64,000 bases of DNA from Stutzerimonas stutzeri RCH2 (GTDB lineage: Bacteria; Pseudomonadota; Gammaproteobacteria; Pseudomonadales; Pseudomonadaceae). Location of the stretch: NCBI RefSeq assembly GCF_000327065.1, contig NC_019936.1, positions 4,244,001 through 4,308,000 on the forward strand, written 5' to 3'. Made by a program: the position numbers and the translations under genes. A model generated the notes under the pieces. The model had not been told where the DNA came from and ran no database searches. It saw only the letters and a program-made list of their open reading frames with translations. Shown piece after piece: positions 49,484-57,419 of this stretch; within the stretch, counting starts at the first letter, position 1; each line of letters opens with the position of its first letter.

Positions 49484-51079
49484 ATGGCCAATGTAAGCAC
49501 AGCTGCAAGAACACTCACCAGTCTTGGCAGCGCCAAGGGAGATATTCTAGAACGAGTCGAAGGGCGCCGTAGCGACGAAATAGTTGCTGCATTCTGTGGC
49601 GCGGTCGGATGTAATCTCTCAGATGTTATTAGAAACATGAGACACCAGTTCGAGGACTATGGATATGTCGTCGAACACATCAAAATTAGCGACATCATAA
49701 AGCAGCACTTCCAAGACAATCCTTTACCGCCTGACCTTGCATCAGAAGACCTTAGCTCCTTAACTGGAATCAAGCGCTATTCTGTCCTGCAAGACCTGGG
49801 TAATCACTTGCGGCAGAAACATGGAACGAGAGTCCTTGCAGCTCTCGCAATGTCTAGAATTGCCACGCATCGGAATATACAAACTAAAGACGGCAAGATA
49901 AAAGCCCCAAAAACTGTATACATCATAGATCAGCTCAAGCATCACCATGAGGTTGAGCTTTTCAGGCTTGTATACGAAGATCTATTTTATCTTATAGGGG
50001 TTTTCAGCCCCCAACGGGTTAGGTTCAATCATTTAACTAAGATTGAGCAAATGTCAGGCCCGGATGCGCTCTCCTTAATTGAGCGAGACAGAAACGAGTC
50101 TGCGTCAACGCACGGTCAAAAGCTTGAAAAAACTATTCAGCTTTCGGATTATTTTGTTTGCAACGGGCAAGATAACTCCTCTAACTTAGTTGAACCCGCT
50201 CAGCGTTTTTTAGGTTTAGTCCACGGAAAAAATGGCATAACCCCTACTAAAGATGAAGCGGGGATGTACGCGGCTTACTCTGCGTCGCTGAAATCTGCCT
50301 GCCTAAGCCGGCAAGTCGGCGCGGCCATCGCGAACAAGGATGGCAACATCATATCCGTTGGTTGGAACGATGTTCCACGGTCGGGCGGCGGGCTTTATAC
50401 ATCAGACTCTCCTAATGATCAGCGTTGCTTTCATCATCGTGGATTTTGCTACAACGACTTTCATAAAGATCGCCTCATTTCGAGCATCGTTGACATCGTA
50501 GGCGCGCAATTAAGCGTAACCCCGGAAATAAAAGACAAATTAGCTGATCTAATTCAGAAAGAAACCCGCGCCGGCTCCATTATCGAATATTCGCGAGCCA
50601 TTCACGCAGAAATGGAAGCTATTTTGGGGCTAGCACGCGCTCAAGGTGGCTCGACTGAGTCCTCCACGCTATATACAACAACTTTCCCCTGTCACAATTG
50701 CGCCCGGCACATTATTGCTGCGGGAATAAAAAGAGTTGTTTATATCGAGCCCTACGAAAAAAGCCTAGCTTTAGATTTACATGATGACGCGATAACCCTC
50801 GAAGAAGGCCGTACTGATATGACCCTCTTTGAAAACTTTAGCGGTGTTTCTCCCGCACGCTATGCCTCGTTCTTCTTAGCAAAAGGCAAAAGAAAAGACG
50901 ATAAAGGACATGCCGTAGATATAATTAAAGGCGACGCCAAACATATAGCAATCAAGTATCTCGACCCCTATCAAATGATCGAGACTAAGGTCGTAGCTGA
51001 TACTTTAGAAAAAATGGCAGGATCTGAATTTAGTCCGCCCCATCCTGAAGACGACTTCACGCCTCCTGGTGCTGCCTAG
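49484..51079 (+). CDS. DcdV/AvcD-type deoxycytidylate deaminase (anti-phage)
   Basis: 531 residues from ATG 49484 (AAAGG 9 bp upstream). N-terminal P-loop-kinase-like domain (AAFCGAVGCNLSDVI, lacking the usual Walker lysine, as in this family) and C-terminal zinc-dependent CMP/dCMP deaminase domain: HAE at 374-376, then Cys403 and Cys406 in FPCHNCARH. A third conserved block precedes it (SRQVGAAIANKDGNIISVGWNDVP). This two-domain layout is that of DcdV/AvcD enzymes, which deaminate dC nucleotides on phage infection and starve phage DNA synthesis. Codon use and base composition are more AT-rich than any neighbour, which points to horizontal acquisition as prophage cargo. Confidence 0.85.
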   Translation: MANVSTAARTLTSLGSAKGDILERVEGRRSDEIVAAFCGAVGCNLSDVIRNMRHQFEDYGYVVEHIKISDIIKQHFQDNPLPPDLASEDLSSLTGIKRYSVLQDLGNHLRQKHGTRVLAALAMSRIATHRNIQTKDGKIKAPKTVYIIDQLKHHHEVELFRLVYEDLFYLIGVFSPQRVRFNHLTKIEQMSGPDALSLIERDRNESASTHGQKLEKTIQLSDYFVCNGQDNSSNLVEPAQRFLGLVHGKNGITPTKDEAGMYAAYSASLKSACLSRQVGAAIANKDGNIISVGWNDVPRSGGGLYTSDSPNDQRCFHHRGFCYNDFHKDRLISSIVDIVGAQLSVTPEIKDKLADLIQKETRAGSIIEYSRAIHAEMEAILGLARAQGGSTESSTLYTTTFPCHNCARHIIAAGIKRVVYIEPYEKSLALDLHDDAITLEEGRTDMTLFENFSGVSPARYASFFLAKGKRKDDKGHAVDIIKGDAKHIAIKYLDPYQMIETKVVADTLEKMAGSEFSPPHPEDDFTPPGAA

Positions 51080-51115
51080 GAAACGTTTTTTAGCTAGCTG
51101 GTTGAAAACCCAATG

Positions 51116-51667
51116 CTAATTTCTAGTATTTAGGTTTACGCTGGCTTTGCAATTTCGGCGTTCAATACTTCCTTCCCCACCAGGGCAGAAGTCGCTTATC
51201 CGTGACTCTTTGCCTACAACCACAATTTCTTTTTGGCGGGCTGGGATCGTTACAGCCGGCTCCGGGATAACCCGTGTGGCAGGAACGATATTCGCCGCCC
51301 CCTGGGGAACGTAGTTCTTGTCGTTGAATACGGTTTGCTTGGGTGGTGTCTCTGTCGTAGCAGCTTGGGGCTGGGGTGTTTGCGGCTGAGGCGTTGCACC
51401 TCTCGCGGCCACTTCTTCTACTACCCTGTCCCAATCCTTGGTCGCTGCTGGCTCTGCTCGCTTGATTTCGGCCACGGGGGCTGGCTTGGGTTGGATGCGC
51501 TTATCGGCGATGCCCTGGGCGGTGCCTTTGAGGAATGACGAACTCGCCATCTGTAGGCCGGCTAGCATGATCGCGGTGCCGATCAGCCCTGGTATCAGCC
51601 ATGCTACGGCTCCCTTGCGCGGGCGCCTTCTGATGTAGTCCGGGGCGTCGTGCCATTCAGCCTTCAT
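51116..51667 (-). CDS. Hypothetical single-pass membrane protein
   Basis: 183 residues on the strand opposite to the phage core. A short basic N-terminus, one membrane segment (AVAWLIPGLIGTAIMLAGLQMA), then a long Pro/Gln/Ala/Thr-rich hydrophilic region with a Cys pair near the C-terminus (DFCPGGEGS, RRNCKAS). I do not recognise a family. Position between the deaminase and the repressor suggests a phage accessory or superinfection gene. Confidence 0.6.
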   Translation of the reverse strand: MKAEWHDAPDYIRRRPRKGAVAWLIPGLIGTAIMLAGLQMASSSFLKGTAQGIADKRIQPKPAPVAEIKRAEPAATKDWDRVVEEVAARGATPQPQTPQPQAATTETPPKQTVFNDKNYVPQGAANIVPATRVIPEPAVTIPARQKEIVVVGKESRISDFCPGGEGSIERRNCKASVNLNTRN

Positions 51668-51724
51668 ATCTCCCTCTCCCTGTCCTTCGGGCGTACCAGC
51701 GCCTAGTCACTTCCTTGGTGATCG

Positions 51725-51994
51725 CTATCCCGCGTCTTGACCGGTCAAGTTTCGGTTGGCCTCGTCGTAATCGGGACTCGTCTGCCCGCACTCCGGAGCG
51801 ATCTCACCGCTTGCGACCCATAAGGCGTACTGCGGATAGAGCTTCACCAGGACCTCGACCTCCTCTGTACTCAACCGCGCCTTCTTGTGGCGTAGGTTTT
51901 TCCATCGGCTGTAGTTGATCTCCGACTTGCGGACCAGATCGTCTAGGCCAGCCTTATAGATCAGAGCAATAGCTCTATCCTGCATCGATTCCAT
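51725..51994 (-). CDS. Phage repressor-like DNA-binding protein
   Basis: 89 residues. The sequence AIALIYKAGLDDLVRKSEINYSRWKNLRHKKARLSTEEVEVLVKLYPQYALWVASG has the XRE/Cro-like HTH layout followed by the YxLWxxSG segment common in small prophage repressors. No Shine-Dalgarno is evident, so translation may be from a near-leaderless mRNA; Met at 51985 is an alternative. It is divergent from the excisionase-like gene, and repeated operators lie between. Confidence 0.7.
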   Translation of the reverse strand: MESMQDRAIALIYKAGLDDLVRKSEINYSRWKNLRHKKARLSTEEVEVLVKLYPQYALWVASGEIAPECGQTSPDYDEANRNLTGQDAG

Positions 51995-52013
51995 AAAGGT
52001 CTAAGAATCTCTG

Positions 52014-52080
52014 AGTTCACTATTTGAACTCTAGGAATACACTGTTATTCTTTGCCTGTCAGTTCACTATTTACACTCTA
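52014..52080. promoter_or_regulatory. Repeated operators in the lysogeny switch region
   Basis: Two 20-bp direct repeats, 52014-52033 and 52061-52080, differ at two bases. The first contains a perfect dyad GTTCA-N5-TGAAC. Between them lies GAATA-N6-TATTC (52035-52050). The array occupies the space between the divergent repressor and excisionase-like genes, as expected for repressor binding. Confidence 0.6.
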
Positions 52081-52136
52081 AAGCTGCACTGACGTAGCCC
52101 TATAAAGACCAACATAGTGCAACAAAGGCCAAGGAC

Positions 52137-52352
52137 ATGGAAGGAAACCTACCGCCGATAGACCTGCTCAACGCGCCCCCTGTCATGCCGTGGCGCCAGT
52201 TCGCGGACTGGATTCGCATGAATGATGAACACGACGTGGTGTGGGGCTGGATTCGCAACGGCTACATCCCGTCGCACAAGGTTGGCAAGTACGTGATGGT
52301 CAACGTGGCGCTGCTGGTTAAGCAGCTCATGGAAAAGGAGTGGGACTCATGA
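52137..52352 (+). CDS. Excisionase/AlpA-like small DNA-binding protein
   Basis: 71 residues. MPWRQFADWIRMNDEHDVVWGWIRNGYIPSHKVGKYVMVNV has the pattern of winged-HTH excisionase proteins such as Pf XisF. As the first rightward gene next to the repressor it likely controls excision and early expression. Confidence 0.65.
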   Translation: MEGNLPPIDLLNAPPVMPWRQFADWIRMNDEHDVVWGWIRNGYIPSHKVGKYVMVNVALLVKQLMEKEWDS

Positions 52353-52391
52353 TCCGCGCCGCCTACGGAAAGCCAGGGGAAGGGATGACCT

Positions 52392-52730
52392 ATGTCGAAG
52401 CTGACCAGCTATCAACGCCTTCCGCACGCCCAGGACTGCGACTGCTCTGTCTGCTGGTCCAGACGCGAAATGGCGAAACACGCTCCCTCCCCGTCCACAC
52501 GCTGCGCCCAATGCCGCCCCGCCTCTGCGCGGCCGATTCGCACGCTGCAAATGGGCCGCGTCGGTGGTGCCTGGAAGCCTCTGGTCTCGGAGTGGACAGT
52601 GGAACCGGCCTTTATCTGCGAGAAGCACACGCCGCCCGACCGCCCCACGAAGTGGTGGAGCGTTATCTACGACTCGGGCAAGCCCACGCCCTACGTACCG
52701 ATTCACGAACCGTTCGAACTGGTGGGCTAA
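52392..52730 (+). CDS. Cys-rich phage protein of unknown function
   Basis: 112 residues from ATG 52392. Cysteine pairs in CDCSVCWSR and RCAQC plus a later FICEKH suggest metal binding. The competing frame (52349-52930) gives Arg/Pro-rich sequence typical of out-of-frame GC-rich DNA, so this frame is preferred. No family recognised. Confidence 0.55.
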   Translation: MSKLTSYQRLPHAQDCDCSVCWSRREMAKHAPSPSTRCAQCRPASARPIRTLQMGRVGGAWKPLVSEWTVEPAFICEKHTPPDRPTKWWSVIYDSGKPTPYVPIHEPFELVG

Positions 52731-53105
52731 AGCCAACCGCCCCCGCCGAAGCCGAACAGGTCCAGGGCCGCGCTCCCGGCTCGTCGGATCACGCTTCACC
52801 GATCCGGCGAACGGAAGCACGGGCGCAGCGCACCCTTGACCCGGCACAAACCGAAACAGCCTCCGCTCGTGAGTGTGGGGCAGCTTCACCGCCCCGCGCT
52901 CCCGAGCCCTCGGCGGCAAGAGTGGGATGACAAGGGCAAAGCCCTTGGTGTTAACCAACTAGAGAACACGCACAACGCGACGTTTTAACCGGTAGGCCAA
53001 GTAACAGATCACCTCGGCGAACTTGCGAGTTCACCGGTTCGGGATCGCTCGGCCTGCAGAAAGCAAAGCAGCGCAATAAAGCGCAACTAGAGAGAGGAAA
53101 CACAA
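52731..53105. other. Gene-free interval with hairpin
   Basis: About 375 bp with no convincing gene in either direction. A small perfect hairpin CAAGGGC-AAA-GCCCTTG lies at 52931-52947. The region may hold the promoter of the ssDNA-binding/coat operon or part of the phage intergenic signals. Confidence 0.4.
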
Positions 53106-53477
53106 ATGGCACGTTCGATCATGGAAGTTGCATTTCTCAGCGCCGAGAAAGTCGAGTTCGACAACGTGAAGCTGGTGAAGCTGTTTGTTGGTGACGAGCC
53201 AGACGGCAAGCGTGACCTCGGCATTTCCATCCTGTCGATGAATGTCTCCGAAGAAGCCCTGGACGAAGTGTGGTCCGCCTGCGAAAGCCTCGATGTGCTT
53301 GAGCCGATCCGCGTCACCACCGAGATCGAGCGAGGCTCCAAGAACGCCGGCAAGTTCATCGTCCTGCACGTTGAGCCTGTGAAAGCCGCCGCTGCTCAAG
53401 CCACCAAGCCGACCCAGCAACCGACCCCAACCGCCAAGCCAGCCGGCACCCAGCCGGAACCGGCGAAGGCCAACTAA
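53106..53477 (+). CDS. Candidate phage single-stranded DNA-binding protein (gpV position)
   Basis: 123 residues. A compact N-terminal domain of about 95 residues (ARSIMEVAFLSAEKVEFDNVKLVKLFVGDE) and a flexible Ala/Pro/Lys/Gln tail. Size, tail and place, just ahead of the small virion genes, match inovirus ssDNA-binding proteins, but the sequence itself is not diagnostic. GAGAGGAAA precedes the start. Confidence 0.55.
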   Translation: MARSIMEVAFLSAEKVEFDNVKLVKLFVGDEPDGKRDLGISILSMNVSEEALDEVWSACESLDVLEPIRVTTEIERGSKNAGKFIVLHVEPVKAAAAQATKPTQQPTPTAKPAGTQPEPAKAN

Positions 53478-53492
53478 CCGGGAGGGGCGGCC

Positions 53493-53672
53493 ATGCTGAT
53501 TGATGACCGGGTGTACTGCGACTGCTGCGGAAACGACATGGGCAAGCTCATGGCGCTGCCCGCGCCGCAAAGCGACCTGCTGCCCGACCTCAGCCTGCCG
53601 CCCCATTTCGCCGTCTGCCCTGACTGCGAACCCTCCGAACAAACCACCGACCTCGAGCAGGCCGGCGAATGA
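53493..53672 (+). CDS. 59-aa zinc-ribbon-like phage protein
   Basis: ATG 53493 has GGGAGGGG just upstream. Two cysteine clusters, YCDCCGN and VCPDCE, are spaced as in a small treble-clef or zinc ribbon. It overlaps the next gene by ATGA. Function unknown. Confidence 0.65.
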   Translation: MLIDDRVYCDCCGNDMGKLMALPAPQSDLLPDLSLPPHFAVCPDCEPSEQTTDLEQAGE

Positions 53673-53884
53673 ATTTCCTCGCCTGTGACGGTGACTGGCT
53701 ACAAGGCGCCGATGGCTCGCCCATCTGCTCCGGCTCGCTGGTCGCCCTCACGGTCGAGGAAATGCAAAGCCTCTACGGCTCTGCACTGACCTGGGACCAA
53801 GTCTCCGAGCTGCAAGGCGAAGCGATTGTTCTGTTCGCCACCGTGTTCGGCTTCCTGGTCCTGAAAAAAGCCCTGAAACAGTGA
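53669..53884 (+). CDS. 71-aa phage membrane protein
   Basis: Hydrophilic N-terminus with two cysteines and one C-terminal membrane segment (AIVLFATVFGFLVLKKALK). Lies between the zinc-ribbon gene and the coat gene; comparable small membrane proteins in inoviruses are minor virion or assembly proteins. Role not determined. Confidence 0.65.
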   Translation: MNFLACDGDWLQGADGSPICSGSLVALTVEEMQSLYGSALTWDQVSELQGEAIVLFATVFGFLVLKKALKQ

Positions 53885-53894
53885 GGTATCACCC

Positions 53895-54104
53895 ATGCAA
53901 CTGAACAAGCACTTCATCAAGAAAATCGGCGTTGGCGCTGCTGTCGCGCTCTCCACCCTGGCCGGCTCCGTCTACGCGGCAGTCCCGGCCGAAGCCACCG
54001 CGGCGCTGGATACCGCCGGCACCGACGTCGGCACCATCGGCTGGGCGGTGTTCGCCGTGATCATCGCCGCGATGGCGTTCAAGTACATGCGCCGCGCCCT
54101 GTAA
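53895..54104 (+). CDS. Major coat protein precursor (pVIII-like)
   Basis: 69 residues. Signal sequence with the likely signal peptidase site after VYA, leaving a mature chain of about 41 residues: acidic N-terminus (AVPAEATAALDTAG), hydrophobic centre (IGWAVFAVIIAAMAF) and basic end (KYMRRAL). This three-part plan is the hallmark of the inovirus major capsid protein. A terminator follows, as expected for the most abundant phage transcript. Confidence 0.9.
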   Translation: MQLNKHFIKKIGVGAAVALSTLAGSVYAAVPAEATAALDTAGTDVGTIGWAVFAVIIAAMAFKYMRRAL

Positions 54105-54139
54105 CCGGGGTTTTGCGCACTGCATGTGCCGAAGCAAAC

Positions 54140-54163
54140 AAACCCCGCTCCGGCGGGGTTTTC
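54140..54163 (+). terminator. Terminator after the major coat gene
   Basis: AAACCCCGC, TCCG loop, GCGGGGTTT and further T: a 9-bp perfect stem 35 bp after the coat stop. It would lower expression of the downstream minor protein genes, as in Ff phages. Confidence 0.85.
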
Positions 54164-54181
54164 TCTTCCAGGGAAACGCCA

Positions 54182-54253
54182 ATGAGCTACGAACTGTACG
54201 TCCTGATCCTCACCACCCTGGCGTTTTATCTCGTGTTTTTTGGGCGGGTGTGA
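54182..54253 (+). CDS. 23-aa membrane mini-protein (minor coat candidate)
   Basis: MSYELYVLILTTLAFYLVFFGRV, given here as SYELYVLILTTLAFYLVFF in its core, is one short membrane helix. It has AGGGAAA upstream and ends 2 bp before the pIII start. Size and location are like pVII/pIX or pVII-type minor coat proteins. It could instead be a leader peptide. Confidence 0.55.
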   Translation: MSYELYVLILTTLAFYLVFFGRV

Positions 54254-54255
54254 TT

Positions 54256-55749
54256 ATGAAAAGGATTTTTGCGGTTTTTTTGCCTTTGCTGCTCTGGCAC
54301 TTGTCCGCTAGCGCCGAAGATTATTATTGGACCATTCAATTTCCGGACCCGCTAATAAGATATTCCAGCGGTGTCGCCGCCTGTAATGCAAACCATGCCT
54401 ACTACAAGCAACTAAACTCCGGGCAATATGTTTCGTTTGAGCAGGAGATTGAAAAAGGTACGGCGTCTTTTACCTGTCGTACATATGGATTAAATATCAA
54501 TCCCTATTCCGGGAAGCTTGAGCGTTACGGTTCTTGGTACAACGCAGCAGCTAGACGCGGCGATTCTTGCGCCCCTGATTCCACTTACGACCCTTCGACT
54601 GGCGAGTGTGTCGCCCCTGAACCCGACCAGTGCGCCACCGCAACCGGCGAGTTCGTCCACGAGTACAACGCCGGCTCGCTGGATCCGTCCGTTCCGCCTT
54701 CCCTGCCGCCGTCCTCCATCTGCGAAAGCGGCTGCCTCTACAACCGCACCGCCACGGTCAAAGGCTGCAACCGCTTTCTGGAAGACACCACCGGCAAGGA
54801 CCTGAACTCCGTTTATTGCAAGGTGGTTTACCAAGGCGCCGGATCTCAATGCACCTCAAACAGCCCACCTCCCGGCAGTGTCTTTGATCAGCCACCGTCC
54901 AAGCCCCCGGCCGACAGCACACCGCAATTCACCAGCGAAAGCCAATGCGGTGACTGGGTGACCAACGCGGACGGCTCGCAATCGCGCAACTGCACCAGTA
55001 GCGAAAAGCTGAAAGAGCCCGGCCAGCTCAATTGCGACAACGCCGGGGATTACCTGCACTGCACCACCGGCAAGCCCGCGCCACGGCTTGAAGACACTAC
55101 AAAAACCGAGGAAACCACCAAGACCACCAATCCGGACGGCTCCACGAAGACGGAAACCAACACCACCACCGACAAGACCGTCTGCGTTGGCACCAAGCCC
55201 TGTACCTCCACCACGGCTGAAGAAAAGTCCACCTCTGGCACCAACCCTGATGGCACTCCAGGCGATGAGAGCAAGGAATGCAAAGGGTCTGGCTGTAAGG
55301 AAAGCCAGGAGGGTGAAGAAGACGGCGAAGAAGGCCCGGAGCGTTTGGCTTCTGCCGGCTCCTGCGATGCGGCGTTCTCGTGCAGTGGTGACCCTATTGA
55401 TTGCGAAGTGCTCCGGCAGCAGAAGGAACAGCTTTGCCTTGCTGAGGAAATGGCCGATTTCCCCAAACAGCAGTCCGCCATCGAGGCGGCTGTTACCGGT
55501 GACCGATTCCAGCTGGATGAAGGTAACGGCGTCATCGACGTGCCTTCGTTCATCAACCAGGGCACCCGCTTTCTGCCGTCCGCCTGTCCCGCCGCCGAGA
55601 GCTTCAGCCTGACCACAGCAGGCGGTCGCACTTTCCAGCTCAGCTACGAACCGCTTTGCCGCGCCGCCAGTGACCTGAGCGGCCTCTTCGTGGCCGTGGC
55701 CACCGTTCTTGCCGCCCTGTATGTGGGCCGCGCCGTAGGAGGTCAGTGA
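54256..55749 (+). CDS. pIII-like adsorption/attachment protein
   Basis: 497 residues from ATG 54256. Signal peptide (RIFAVFLPLLLWHLSASA), a Cys-rich N-terminal region, a long Thr/Lys/Glu/Ser-rich linker (about 280-400), a C-terminal domain and a final membrane anchor (LSGLFVAVATVLAALYVGRAVGG). This is the layout of inovirus pIII, which binds the pilus/Tol receptors and releases the virion. The first 100 codons are noticeably more AT-rich than the rest, as often seen for the exchangeable receptor-binding domain. Confidence 0.8.
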   Translation: MKRIFAVFLPLLLWHLSASAEDYYWTIQFPDPLIRYSSGVAACNANHAYYKQLNSGQYVSFEQEIEKGTASFTCRTYGLNINPYSGKLERYGSWYNAAARRGDSCAPDSTYDPSTGECVAPEPDQCATATGEFVHEYNAGSLDPSVPPSLPPSSICESGCLYNRTATVKGCNRFLEDTTGKDLNSVYCKVVYQGAGSQCTSNSPPPGSVFDQPPSKPPADSTPQFTSESQCGDWVTNADGSQSRNCTSSEKLKEPGQLNCDNAGDYLHCTTGKPAPRLEDTTKTEETTKTTNPDGSTKTETNTTTDKTVCVGTKPCTSTTAEEKSTSGTNPDGTPGDESKECKGSGCKESQEGEEDGEEGPERLASAGSCDAAFSCSGDPIDCEVLRQQKEQLCLAEEMADFPKQQSAIEAAVTGDRFQLDEGNGVIDVPSFINQGTRFLPSACPAAESFSLTTAGGRTFQLSYEPLCRAASDLSGLFVAVATVLAALYVGRAVGGQ

Positions 55750-56075
55750 TGCAGTTTCTATTCATCGTCCAGATGCTCGTGATCATCGTCGGGCCGCTGG
55801 TGAAGATGGTGCTGAAGATGATCGGTTTCGGTTTTGTCTCCTACATGGGCTTCAACCTCATCATTGGCCAGGCGCAGGACTACCTGTTCGGGCTGATGGG
55901 CGATGTCGGGCCGGTCATCCAAGGGATTCTCGGACTGGCGAAGTTCGATGTGGTGGTGAACCTGTATTTCGCCGCGATCTCCACGCGCTTCATCCTCGCC
56001 GGCATCGACAAGGCCACCGACCGCAAACGTAATCAGGTCTGGCATAAGCCGGGCGGCACCTCTATCGACGCATAA
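55749..56075 (+). CDS. pVI-like minor coat protein (DUF2523-type)
   Basis: 108 residues; ATG 55749 overlaps the pIII stop. Three hydrophobic segments (FLFIVQMLVIIVGPLVKMVL; FGFVSYMGFNLIIG; VVVNLYFAAISTRFILAGI). Between the pIII and Zot genes this matches the pVI position in inoviruses. Confidence 0.8.
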   Translation: MQFLFIVQMLVIIVGPLVKMVLKMIGFGFVSYMGFNLIIGQAQDYLFGLMGDVGPVIQGILGLAKFDVVVNLYFAAISTRFILAGIDKATDRKRNQVWHKPGGTSIDA

Positions 56076-56087
56076 GGAGGCGCCGTC

Positions 56088-57272
56088 ATGCTCGTTATCC
56101 GCACCGGCAAGCCCGGCCATGGCAAGACCCTGAACACCATCCGCGAGGTCGACCAGAAGGCTCACGCCGAAGGCCGGGTCGTCTACTTCCATAACATCAA
56201 CGGTCTCAAGCCCGATCAGCTGCAAGCGCAGTGGTTCGAGTTCGAAGATCCCGAGAAGTGGTTCGAGCTGCCCAACGATTCGATCATCGTGGTCGACGAA
56301 GCGCAGGGCTGGTTTGGCTCGCGCGATCCCAGGGCGCGGCCACCGGAGCACATCACCCGCTTCGAGACCATGCGCCACCAGGGCCACGAAGTGCACCTCG
56401 TCACACAGGACCCGCGCTATCTCGATGTGCATCTGCGCCGGCTGTGTAACACCCACATTCACTACTGGCGCGTCTTCAAGTCCGCCCAGCTGCTGCGCTT
56501 CGAGTCGGAAGTCGTCGTAGAAAAGGTCGAGCTGAAAACCAGCTTCAAGGATGCTGACAAGAAGTCACTGCGCCTGGATAAGCGCTACTTCGGTGCCTAC
56601 ACCAGCAGCAACGCCAAGCACCACTTTCAGGCCAAGGTGCCGACCAAGTTCATCTTGGCCATCTGCGTGCTGGTCGGTGCCGGCATCCTCGTTTATCGCG
56701 CCTATGAACGCTATGCAGCCGAAAAAGCTCAAGCCGCGACGGCTACCAGCGCGCCGGCCGGGAGCATGGTCGATCAAGTGAGGGATACGGTCGGCGCATT
56801 CATCAAGCCGGTAGGCGAGGCGAAAACCGATGCGCCGGAAAGCGCCGCCAGCTACATCGGGCGGCGCGTGCCTCGGATACCGCAAGTCCCATCGTCGGCG
56901 CCGATCTACGACGAGCTTACGCGGCCCGTGTCGTTTCCCCGACTCTACTGCATGTCCAGCACGGACCCTGCGACCTATGCCCGCGAGTTCGGGCGAATGG
57001 CGCATGCGGTAGTCAACGGCACGCCCACCGTCTGCCAGTGCTACACGCAGCAGAGCACGCGGGTCGAAACCGACTTCGCATTCTGCATGCGCGTGGTCGA
57101 AAACGGCTTCTTCGATCCGACCCTTCCTGATCGCTCCGCTGGCGAGCGAACGCAGCAAGTCCAGAACAGCCAGCCTCCGGCAATGCAGGGGCCACGCCCT
57201 GGACCAGCACAGCCAGCCAGTGGCACGAACATGACTGTCGTGCCGTACCAGAAGGGGCAATTCCTGTGGTGA
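56088..57272 (+). CDS. zot: Zot-domain assembly ATPase (pI)
   Basis: 394 residues with AAGGAGG upstream. Cytoplasmic P-loop ATPase (GKPGHGKT at 7-14; Walker B SIIVVDEAQGWF near 65-75), one membrane helix about 188-207 (FILAICVLVGAGILVYRAY), and a periplasmic C-terminal part. pI/Zot proteins drive phage extrusion; the cholera-toxin connection of the name does not apply here. Confidence 0.9.
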   Translation: MLVIRTGKPGHGKTLNTIREVDQKAHAEGRVVYFHNINGLKPDQLQAQWFEFEDPEKWFELPNDSIIVVDEAQGWFGSRDPRARPPEHITRFETMRHQGHEVHLVTQDPRYLDVHLRRLCNTHIHYWRVFKSAQLLRFESEVVVEKVELKTSFKDADKKSLRLDKRYFGAYTSSNAKHHFQAKVPTKFILAICVLVGAGILVYRAYERYAAEKAQAATATSAPAGSMVDQVRDTVGAFIKPVGEAKTDAPESAASYIGRRVPRIPQVPSSAPIYDELTRPVSFPRLYCMSSTDPATYAREFGRMAHAVVNGTPTVCQCYTQQSTRVETDFAFCMRVVENGFFDPTLPDRSAGERTQQVQNSQPPAMQGPRPGPAQPASGTNMTVVPYQKGQFLW

Positions 57273-57276
57273 TGAC

Positions 57277-57352
57277 CGTCAGCGCGCGTGCGCTCCGCGC
57301 TCTTTGCACGCACGGCGAGGCACGAGCCGGCGTGCAAACGCGCGCGCTGACG
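57277..57352. repeat. Nested inverted repeat: candidate phage origin or packaging signal
   Basis: Outer 12-bp perfect arms CGTCAGCGCGCG (57277-57288) and its complement (57341-57352) enclose a second perfect dyad TTTGCACGC (57303-57311)/GCGTGCAAA (57330-57338). It starts 5 bp after the Zot stop and ends 67 bp before the replication gene, the place of the Ff packaging signal and origin. Confidence 0.6.
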
Positions 57353-57419
57353 TCCCTGTAACACGTCAGATAGATCGAGTTGAAACCGTCCGTTATTGGA
57401 CATTGTTGGAGATTCAAGA

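Noticed and set aside
52340..52958. Overlapping long ORFs on both strands around the Cys-rich phage gene
   Set aside because: Arg/Pro/Ala-rich translations without motifs; the 112-aa frame with cysteine pairs is the better candidate.
56088..57272. Zot as a toxin/virulence gene
   Set aside because: Position and layout are those of the inovirus pI assembly ATPase; the toxin name is historical for the domain.
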